Origin: an uncultured Lachnospiraceae bacterium
Lineage (GTDB): Bacteria; Bacillota; Clostridia; Lachnospirales; Lachnospiraceae
DNA: 47,370 nucleotides
Assembly (NCBI GenBank): GCA_949915905.1
Contig: CATLEQ010000002.1
Span: forward strand, 1 to 47,370
Reading direction: 5' to 3'
In this document: positions 29,001 through 36,828 of the stretch, one piece after another
How the letters are laid out: every line of letters begins with the position of its first letter
Numbering within the stretch: the stretch's first letter is position 1
Notes under the pieces: generated by a model
What the model saw: only the letters and a program-made list of their open reading frames with translations
Database searches by the model: none
Told to the model about the DNA's origin: nothing
Made by a program: the position numbers and the translations under genes

Positions 29001-30079
29001 ATGGGTCAGAAAGACACAGTAACAGCAAAGTATATGCGGCAAAATGAGATTTTTGCGGATGCATTCAACTATTTTGTGTATGATGGGAAGCCGGTGATAC
29101 GCCCGAACAGTTTGGAAGAACTGGACACAAAGGAAATCGCCGTTCCCTATGGCGGAGAGAAAGGGGCGAAGCAACCGATACAAAGAATAAGGGATGTCAT
29201 CAAGTCCGTGACGGCGATGACGGATCGAAAACCGACATATTGGGTAACGGTTCAGATAGGTCAGCGCATTTACTGCGCTGACCGTGCAAAAAGGTGACGG
29301 AAAGAAGGCATATGGCCCATCGCGAAGCGATTTTAACGGCCATATGCCGTAACGGTTCAGACTTGCCTGAACCGTTACCATATTTGATATTGGCAATTGA
29401 AAATCAGGCGCACATTCATTATGCGATTTCCGTGAAAAACATGGTGTATGATGCGTTGCAGTACGCCAAGCAGGTGGAACGGGCGATTGCCATCCACAAG
29501 GAATCGGGAGATTATCATGGTACGAACGGTGACGAATATTTGTCAGGTTTTCTGAAAAGCGACCGTTTGATGCCGGTGCTGACGCTGGTGATTTATTTCG
29601 GTGCCAAAGCATGGGACGGACCGACCTCCATTCATGAGATGTTTGAGGAGCAGGATCCAAAAATCCTCTCTTTCGTACCAGATTATAGGGTGAACCTAAT
29701 CGCACCGGCGATGATTGACGACGGCGAATTTGACAAGTTTCGGACAACGCTAAAAGAGGTTTTAAGTTTTATCAAATATTCCGAGGATGAGGATAAATTA
29801 GTGGAACTCATAGAACACGATGAGAAATTTAAATACTTGGGGCGAAACGAGGTGGATGTATTGAATGCGTGCGCAAATGTAGATTTAACCCCGGATAAGG
29901 AAGAGGAGGAATGTAACGTGTGCAAAGCTTTTCAGGACCATGCAAAAAAAGCGAGAATGAATGCGCTTTTGGAGGCAGTCAAAAATTTGATGAATAATAT
30001 GGGGTTGACGGCAGAGCAATCCATGGACGCAATGGGTGTTCCCGAAGAGGAGCGGGAAATGCTTGTTTCCCAACTGTAG
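29001..30079 (+). pseudogene. Rpn/PD-(D/E)XK nuclease (transposase_31-like) gene split by a MITE-like insertion
   Basis: MGQKDTVTAKYMRQNEIFADAFNYFVYDGKPVIRPNSL...TDRKPTY / LILAIENQAHIHYAISVKNMVYDALQYAKQ...YLSGFLKSDRLMPVLTLVIYFGAKAWDGP; the reading frame is restored only if 29242-29384 is removed. Confidence 0.85.
29242..29378. mobile_element. MITE-like palindromic element, ~137 bp, 13-bp TIRs, 6-bp TSD CATATT
   Basis: GGTAACGGTTCAG (29243-29255) vs CTGAACCGTTACC (29367-29379); CATATT at 29236-29241 and 29379-29384; three internal hairpins. Confidence 0.8.
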
Positions 30080-30111
30080 AAACTATTTTTAAATTAAGAC
30101 AGAGTAAATTT

Positions 30112-30147
30112 GAGGCTTCTTCGCAATATTGTGGGGAAGCCTCTTTT
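30112..30147 (+). terminator. Rho-independent-like terminator
   Basis: GAGGCTTC...GAAGCCTC followed by TTTT. Confidence 0.65.
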
Positions 30148-30194
30148 GAGAGTTGAATGATAGAATTGGTGAACATTTCGTCCTCGGTCAATAA

Positions 30195-31541
30195 AGGACC
30201 GAGAAATTTCATGTAAAATATAGACTTTACAACGCTTATGAAGAGTGGTATATTCTTTATAAGCATTATTTTTCTGGATATCTGAAATCGTTTTTACGAT
30301 TCTTATGCAATGATGTCGAGAATGGGCGGTTTGACCTGGTTGCTTTATGCGACGTTGATTCGTGGATAACCGATTGCCATGACACTCTTGCAACTTGCGG
30401 CACTGCAATCTTGGAAATTTCAATGCTTACATTCAATTAAGAAAAAAGCAGAGGGAATTCCGGGATTGGCAGGAGAACGGACGGCCATTATTTTGCGTTC
30501 GTTTAAAGGGTGGAACGCTACGTTTTCGGTACGGAAATTCTCTCAAAAAGGAGGACGTATGCAGGAAAAAGACGTAGTATCCATCGAGTATTTTGAAGAG
30601 CCCGAGCGATTCGCGGATTTACTGAACGGCTATCTGTTTGACGGAAAGCAAGTAGTAACGCCGGAAAACGTGCGAGAAAAAAATCGAGTTATTACGCGGA
30701 CGAGGCGTGATGGACGGCGGTTGGAGGGCGGATTTGTAATCCGGGACGTGATGCAGGAAGTCGGTTTCGGGATGCAGGTGGCACTCGTGTCATTGGAGGA
30801 ACAGTCGGACATCCATTATGCCATGCCGGTTCGGGTGATGAATGCCGATGCCATGGTCTACCAGCGGCAATGGAAAAAGAGACGAAAAAAGCATCGGCAG
30901 AAAAAGGATTTGAAGGGAGCGGAATTTTTATCGGGATTTTCCAAAACGGACAAATTGATTCCGACATTGACGCTCGTCCTATATTGGGGCGCAGAAGTCT
31001 GGAACGGGCCGAGAAGCCTGAAAGACATGATGGATTTGTCTGGTATCCCTGAGCATTTGAAAAAGCGCGTGGCGGATTATCCGATAGAATTGCTAGAGGT
31101 TCGAAATTTTTCGGATACCAAACGGTTTCGCACGGATGTGCGCCAAGTGTTTGAATTTTTACAATATGCGGCGGATAAGGAAAAACTTGCGGAATATGTA
31201 GCGACGGATCAAGACGTGTTTTCAAAACTGGACGAGCAGGCATACGATTTAATAAGCTGTATGTCAAAATCCAATGAATTAAAAGTAATCAAGAAAAAAT
31301 GTCAGGATAAGAAAGGCGGGAAGGTAAATATGTGCAAGGCGATTACAGACATGATAGCAGACGGAAGAAGAGAAGGAAAACGAGAAGGAATACGCGAGGG
31401 AAAACGTGAAGGGGAACTTTTATTTGCCCGACTTACGCAAATTTTACTGAAAGATGGGGAAATAGAAATTTTATCCCGTGCCGCGGATGATGAAGGGTAT
31501 CGTAAAGATTTGTATAAGCGATATGGAATCGAACGGTAACT
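30195..31541 (+). repeat. Direct repeat copy A (flanks the tyrosine recombinase)
   Basis: Near-identical to 32654-33684 apart from a ~330-bp deletion in copy B; shared block GAAATTTCATGTAAAATATAGACTTTACAA...GGAATTCCGGGATTGGCAGG. Confidence 0.9.
30559..31539 (+). CDS. Rpn/PD-(D/E)XK nuclease (transposase_31-like), copy A
   Basis: MQEKDVVSIEYFEEPERFADLLNGYLFDGKQVVTPENV...LEEQSDIHYAMPVRVMNADAMVYQRQ...FLSGFSKTDKLIPTLTLVLYWGAEVWNGPRSL; RBS AAAGGAGG. Confidence 0.85.
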   Translation: MQEKDVVSIEYFEEPERFADLLNGYLFDGKQVVTPENVREKNRVITRTRRDGRRLEGGFVIRDVMQEVGFGMQVALVSLEEQSDIHYAMPVRVMNADAMVYQRQWKKRRKKHRQKKDLKGAEFLSGFSKTDKLIPTLTLVLYWGAEVWNGPRSLKDMMDLSGIPEHLKKRVADYPIELLEVRNFSDTKRFRTDVRQVFEFLQYAADKEKLAEYVATDQDVFSKLDEQAYDLISCMSKSNELKVIKKKCQDKKGGKVNMCKAITDMIADGRREGKREGIREGKREGELLFARLTQILLKDGEIEILSRAADDEGYRKDLYKRYGIER

Positions 31542-31572
31542 TTGGCCTATACTTATGAGGTAAATCAAGCGG

Positions 31573-31604
31573 GAGGCGGTGATTCACCGCCTCGCATTTT
31601 TTTG
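31573..31604 (+). terminator. Rho-independent terminator after Rpn copy A
   Basis: GAGGCGGTG-att-CACCGCCTC then GCATTTTTTT. Confidence 0.85.
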
Positions 31605-31685
31605 ACAATTAGCTTTCAAGTAATGAATGCTGAAGTTAATCGTCTTGAACCATGAGCTGGTCATATAGTGCCTAGAATGGCTCTG

Positions 31686-32591
31686 TCAAGCCAGTTCCGC
31701 GATTTTCATTTTATTTCTCGGATGCATGTTCCGCAAAATTTCCGTCTGCATTTTCGAAGCGACATGGACGTAAATCTGTGTCGTTTTAATTGAACTGTGG
31801 CCGAGGAGTGGCGAAACGCAGCTGATGTCGGCACCCGCTTCCACCAAATACGTGGCAAAGGAATGGCGGAACATGTGAGGTGTAATATTTCGCTCAATTC
31901 CGGCCTGACGGCTATATTTCTTTATCATGAGACGAATAGACTGCTCGGTATAACGTTTTCCATTCCGATTCACGAAAAAATACCCGCTACTGCGGATGGC
32001 CTTTTCATTGGCAGCATAATATTTTTTCAAAAGCTTGAGGACGGATTTCTGAACAATCTGCACGTACCGCTCCCGGCTGCCTTTTCCCATGATACGAATC
32101 AGACCCGAATTCAAATCCACGCATTCCAGACGGACGTTGGATATTTCGTATACTCTGGCACCGGTTGCGAACAAGATTTCCACGACGGCCAGATCTCTTT
32201 GCCAAAATTTGTCGGCGGACTGCTTGTGCGTGTACATATAATTAAGAAGCGTTTCAATTTCTTTTCGTGGAATAATCCGCGGGAGAACCAACGTTTCTTT
32301 GAAACGAACCCTGATTTTTCGGAAAGGATTGTCGGAAATGATTTCTTCCTCTTCTAGGAAAGCGTAAAATGCTTTGACGCTGGCCGTCTTTCGCTTCACG
32401 GTCTTCTGCTTGTATTTTTTGTGCAAATTCGTGATATAGGCCTCGATTTTTGGCTTGTCCGGTGCCTTGCAATCGACAAAGTCAAAAAATTGTTTCAAGT
32501 CGATCTCATAAGCGGCAACCGTCTTCTGATTCAGTTCCTTGCGAAACCTGCAGTACTCCAAATACGTGTTCATCTCTTTTTGTAAGTTCAT
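31686..32591 (-). CDS. Tyrosine-type site-specific recombinase (XerC/D-like)
   Basis: ATGARVYEISNVRLECVDL...MGKGSRERYVQI...ITPHMFRHSFATYLVEAGADISCVSPLLGHSSIKTTQIYVHV. Confidence 0.93.
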   Translation of the reverse strand: MNLQKEMNTYLEYCRFRKELNQKTVAAYEIDLKQFFDFVDCKAPDKPKIEAYITNLHKKYKQKTVKRKTASVKAFYAFLEEEEIISDNPFRKIRVRFKETLVLPRIIPRKEIETLLNYMYTHKQSADKFWQRDLAVVEILFATGARVYEISNVRLECVDLNSGLIRIMGKGSRERYVQIVQKSVLKLLKKYYAANEKAIRSSGYFFVNRNGKRYTEQSIRLMIKKYSRQAGIERNITPHMFRHSFATYLVEAGADISCVSPLLGHSSIKTTQIYVHVASKMQTEILRNMHPRNKMKIAELA

Positions 32592-32653
32592 TTATACTTA
32601 CCCCCTTATTTTTTTCCAAGTTTACCACAAATTTCTACATTATTTAATAAAAT

Positions 32654-33684
32654 GGACAGGGAAATTTCATGTAAAATATAGACTTTACAATACTTATGAA
32701 GAGTGGTATATTCTTTGTAAGCATTATTTTTCTGGATATCTGAAATCGTTTTTACGATTCTTATGCAATGATGTCGAGGATGGGCGGTTTGACCTGGTTG
32801 CTTTATGCGACGTTAATTTGTGGATAACCGGTTGCTATGACATTCATGCAACTTGCGGCACTGCAATCTTGGAAATTTCAATGCTTACATTCGATTAAGA
32901 AAAAAGCAGAGGGAATTCCGGGATTGGCAGGGGAACGGACGACCGTTATACCATGCCGATTCGGGTGATGAACGTCGATGCCATGGTTTACCAGCGGCAA
33001 TGAAAAAAGAGACAAAAAGAGCATCGGCAGAAAAGAGATTTGAAGGGAGCGGAATTTTTATCGGGATTTTCCAAAACGGACAAATTGATTCCGACATTGA
33101 CACTCGTCCTATATTGGGGCGCGGAGGTCTGGGACGGGCCGAAAAGCCTAAAAGACATGATGGATTTGTCTGGTATCCCCGAGCATTTGAAAAAACGAGT
33201 GGCGGATTATCCGATGGAATTGTTGGAGGTTCGAAATTTTTCAGATACCAAACGTTTCCGCACGGATGTGCGCCAAGTGTTTGAATTTTTGCAATATGCG
33301 GCGGATAAGGAAAAACTTGCGGAATATATAGCGACGAATCAAGACGTGTTTTCAAAACTGGACGAGCAGGCATACGACATGATAAGTTGCATGTCAAAAT
33401 CCAGTGAATTAAAGATGATTAAGAAAAAGTGCCAAGACAAGAAAGGCGGGAAGGTGGATATGTGCAAGGCGATTACGGACATGATAGCAGACGGAAGAAA
33501 AGAAGGAAAACGAGAAGGAAGACGTGAAGGAAGGCGCGAGGGAAAACGTGAAGGGGAACTTTTATTTGCCCGACTTACGCAAATTTTACTGAAAGATGGA
33601 AAAGTAGAAATTTTATCCCGTGCGGCGGATGATGAAGGGTATCGTAAAGAATTGTATAAGCGATATGGAATCGAACGGTAACTC
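32654..33684 (+). repeat. Direct repeat copy B (internal deletion relative to copy A)
   Basis: Matches 30195-31541 on both sides of a deletion joining GGACgaCCgTTAT to the downstream CCATGCC. Confidence 0.9.
32920..33681 (+). pseudogene. Rpn nuclease copy B, 5'-deleted remnant; downstream ORF 33040-33681 remains open
   Basis: MPIRVMNVDAMVYQRQ* then frameshifted KGAEFLSGFSKTDKLIPTLTLVLYWGAEVWDGPKSL...YGIER; N-terminal catalytic region missing. Confidence 0.85.
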
Positions 33685-33689
33685 CGGGC

Positions 33690-33808
33690 AGTACTTCTAT
33701 AAATATTCGAGAGGCATTTGGTGTTTCCGTAGGAGACCGATATCTCTATGAAATTTCGAATGATACGATAGTTATAACGCAGTGCAAAGGACATTATAGT
33801 AACCGATA
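33690..33808 (+). pseudogene. Possible AbrB/MazE-like DNA-binding antitoxin fragment
   Basis: Open reading STSINIREAFGVSVGDRYLYEISNDTIVITQCKGHYSNR* resembles the SpoVT-AbrB fold (IPKxIREAxGvxxGDxyxvxxxxdxIvi); no clear start. Confidence 0.4.
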
Positions 33809-33827
33809 AAAACAAAAAATGAATGCC

Positions 33828-33857
33828 AAAGGGTTTCCGACAAACCGGAGCCCTTTT
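33828..33857 (+). terminator. Possible terminator hairpin
   Basis: AAAGGGTTTCCGACAAACCGGAGCCCTTTTT. Confidence 0.5.
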
Positions 33858-34168
33858 TCTATGCTCTCGAAAAATTTACTTCCGATGGCTGTTTTATTTT
33901 TTACATTCCTCTATAAACGTAAAATTCCTCTTGTTTTAGGGTTTCAAATTCCCTATTTCCCTTGTAAATACTGGCTTCCGGCCAAAATGTTCGATAATAA
34001 GAAGTTATCCACATTTTCCACATAAAAAATCGAGACTTATCAACAAAAAACACGTTGAAATTTGTGGCATAAGGTGTTATCGTAGTAATATGGATAAGCC
34101 AATTGAAAAAGTTGTTAAACTTTTGTCTTTTTTCTGCATAAAATAATTGAAAGCTTGAGGATACATGT

Positions 34169-34447
34169 ATGAAGATGGGATTGACAAATAATATGGCTGG
34201 CATAGTTCAAGAGGTGGTAAATTTAACACCAAAAGAGATCACCAATATGAGCATTGAAGAGATTGCCAGACACGCGAAGGTAATGAGAAAGAAAAATAGA
34301 ATGTTTTACAAACTTTGGAAAATTCGTTTTCCTAAGATAAGAACAGTTAAATTTTCAGAAATTTTACCAAGAGGCTCTATGATTGCGGCACACCATAGAT
34401 TTTCATATACTGAAAAAACAAATAAGCAAATAATAATCAAAGTATAG
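34169..34447 (+). CDS. Small hypothetical protein (92 aa)
   Basis: MKMGLTNNMAGIVQEVVNLTPKEITNMSIEEIARHAKVMRKKNRMF...; open ORF in an intergenic context; no recognised family. Confidence 0.4.
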   Translation: MKMGLTNNMAGIVQEVVNLTPKEITNMSIEEIARHAKVMRKKNRMFYKLWKIRFPKIRTVKFSEILPRGSMIAAHHRFSYTEKTNKQIIIKV

Positions 34448-34523
34448 TTGAATGGTTTAAATATATGATAGTGAGGTAAAAGATGCTTGTCGTCTCTGGG
34501 ATACTCCCCTATGCTATGATGCC

Positions 34524-35570
34524 TTATCCCCCGCCCAACAAGTCGGCATACATCTCCTTTAGTCCTTTTGTCGGCTGCCAGCCCAGTTTCCGCAGTTTTT
34601 GTGCACTAAGGCGCAATTTAGTGTTGGCGGCATAACCATGGACGTTTTGTTCGGGAATGTCAAACACGACACGGCTCTTTCCGCCGGAAAATTCCGTGCA
34701 CACCAATTCCGCCATCTCACGGATGGTCATCGTGCAGGATTCATTTACGACGTTATACGCCTCACCATTCTCACCGCATTTTAATATCTGCAAAATTCCA
34801 TTTACGGCATCCTCGATGGCACAATAGTTCCCCATGGAACTTCCGTCCGTATGCAGGACGATGTCCTTTTTCTCCTTTATGGCACGCGCAAATTGCGAAA
34901 AGACACGGCTGTCTCCCGCAGGCACGCCATGGCCAAAGGTCTGGGCAAGCCTGGCAATTTTTACCGGAAGGTTATATTCCTTATAATAGGAAAAACATAA
35001 ATTTTCCGCCATGCGTTTGCCCAGGGGATAACAGCTTCGCACACTCAAAAGAGCTACCTCCCCTTTTGCCACGTCTTCTTCCGTGGCCAATTGTCCCTCC
35101 GGACATTCCATATTTCCATATACTTCCATCGAAGAAAGAAACACGACGCTTTTCGCCCTGCCGCGTTTTGCCAATTCTAACATATTTTCTGTTCCGGCAA
35201 TGATTCCATGGCCTACTTCCACCGGATGCATTGCCATTTCCGCAGATTTCGTCACGGCGGCACAGTGAATGACATAATCAAAGCAAACGCGACTTGCGGT
35301 ATCCGGTGCCGTTTCCGATGCCTGGCTCGTTCTCACGTTTGACGTTGTCCCCGGCGTTATTTCTTCTACCGCATTGATAGCGGCTTCCAACGCCGCCATA
35401 TCGGACACATCCGCCAAAACAAGTGTCACCCCGGTCGGAAACATTTTGCGTGCCTTGTCCAAATCCCGCACCACGGCGATAATTTCCACGTCATTTTCTT
35501 CTTGTAATAAATGCCGAACCAGCATGGAGCCAATATATCCCGTGGCTCCCGTTATCAAATATTTCACCAT
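34524..35570 (-). CDS. NAD(P)-dependent epimerase/dehydratase
   Basis: MVKYLITGATGYIGSMLVRHLL...YVIHCAAVTKSAEM...SCYPLGKRMAENLCFSYYKEYNLPVKIARLAQTFGHG. Confidence 0.9.
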   Translation of the reverse strand: MVKYLITGATGYIGSMLVRHLLQEENDVEIIAVVRDLDKARKMFPTGVTLVLADVSDMAALEAAINAVEEITPGTTSNVRTSQASETAPDTASRVCFDYVIHCAAVTKSAEMAMHPVEVGHGIIAGTENMLELAKRGRAKSVVFLSSMEVYGNMECPEGQLATEEDVAKGEVALLSVRSCYPLGKRMAENLCFSYYKEYNLPVKIARLAQTFGHGVPAGDSRVFSQFARAIKEKKDIVLHTDGSSMGNYCAIEDAVNGILQILKCGENGEAYNVVNESCTMTIREMAELVCTEFSGGKSRVVFDIPEQNVHGYAANTKLRLSAQKLRKLGWQPTKGLKEMYADLLGGG

Positions 35571-35822
35571 GCCGCCCTCCCTTGTATGTCAACATCTTCC
35601 ACTGCTATTATACGAAGTTTCACCACGGAAATCCAGTATGAAATCGTATTTCACGGCAGATAAAATCTGTCGTGAGTATAATTTCAGCAAAATTCCACGC
35701 ATAAATTCCCATTTTTCACATACTCTATTTCATATCCACTTTTATAGTATTTTTGTACTCAATAATTGGATAGCACAAATCAAATTTTTCTATACAATAA
35801 AAGTAGAATGTTTGTGAGGTGA

Positions 35823-36167
35823 GTGTGCGTGCAAAACCGGGTGAGAGAACTTCGAAAAGAACATGGATTACTCCAAGGCGAACTTGCGAAGAAAATCAAC
35901 GTGTCCCAACAGACGATTAGCCGTATCGAAAAAGAGGGAAATTCTCTCTCGGCAGATAACCTGGCGGACCTGGCAAAGTTTTTCAACGTCTCGGTCGATT
36001 ATATTTTATATCAGACAAATTATCGGCAGACTACAGAATTTGCCATCGAAATCAACCGGACGATGGAAGAAAATTACCGGTTATGCCAATTATATGAACG
36101 CCTGACCGAGTCACAGAAAAAAATAGTGATGAATCTCTTGGAGGAACTTACAAAGGATCTTGTCTAG
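35823..36167 (+). CDS. XRE-family HTH transcriptional regulator (copy 1)
   Basis: RVRELRKEHGLLQGELAKKINVSQQTISRIEKEGNSLSADNLADLAKFFNVSVDYIL. Confidence 0.93.
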   Translation: MCVQNRVRELRKEHGLLQGELAKKINVSQQTISRIEKEGNSLSADNLADLAKFFNVSVDYILYQTNYRQTTEFAIEINRTMEENYRLCQLYERLTESQKKIVMNLLEELTKDLV

Positions 36168-36331
36168 TGCAGGATTCTTTTTGTTTTTCCACTGTTACTA
36201 TTCACAGCCGGATAAAAAGAAACATTTTTTCCACCACCAGATATCCAGTTTCAGGATATTTTCATACCTGATAATCGGATAGCACAAACTGAATTTTTCT
36301 ATACAATAGAAGTATCATGTTTGTGAGGTGG

Positions 36332-36676
36332 ATGTACGTGCGTAACCGGGTGAGAGAGCTTCGAAAAGAATATGGATTATTGCAGGACGAGCTTGCGAAA
36401 AAGCTCAACGTGTCCCAGCAGACGATTAGCCGTATTGAAAAAGAGGAGAATTCCCTCCCGGCAGAAATCCTGATCGATTTGTCCAGATTTTTCAATGTCT
36501 CTGTCGATTACATTTTGTATTTGTCCGATTATCGGCAGACCACGGAACTGGCCATTGAAATCAGCCGAACGATGGAAGAAGGCTATCGGTTATATCAATT
36601 GTACGAGCGCATGGACAAGACAAAGAAAAAGATACTGATGAGTCTTATGAATGAACTTGCAAAGGATCCTGCCTAG
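36332..36676 (+). CDS. XRE-family HTH transcriptional regulator (copy 2, tandem paralogue)
   Basis: RVRELRKEYGLLQDELAKKLNVSQQTISRIEKEENSLPAEILIDLSRFFNVSVDYIL. Confidence 0.93.
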   Translation: MYVRNRVRELRKEYGLLQDELAKKLNVSQQTISRIEKEENSLPAEILIDLSRFFNVSVDYILYLSDYRQTTELAIEISRTMEEGYRLYQLYERMDKTKKKILMSLMNELAKDPA

Positions 36677-36828
36677 GCAGGGTTCTTTGTTTTTGTCTTT
36701 TCTCTGAAAAGTGACGAAAAGAACAAATTTTTTAACACAAACGCAAATTCATGGTATGCATGTCCGCCCGTCATGCTTTATAATGGTATAAATTACAACT
36801 ATTCAAGTTGGCGGAAGAGGAGGCATAT

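Noticed and set aside
29242-29378. Possible single CRISPR repeat or riboswitch
   Set aside because: TIRs plus a TSD inside an otherwise intact reading frame are better explained by transposition.
28833-29747. 304-aa minus-strand ORF opposite the disrupted Rpn gene
   Set aside because: Low-complexity shadow ORF; the plus strand encodes recognisable Rpn motifs on both sides of the insertion.
30692-31267. 191-aa minus-strand ORF
   Set aside because: Antisense to Rpn copy A; a similar shadow ORF recurs in copy B only because the sequence is duplicated.
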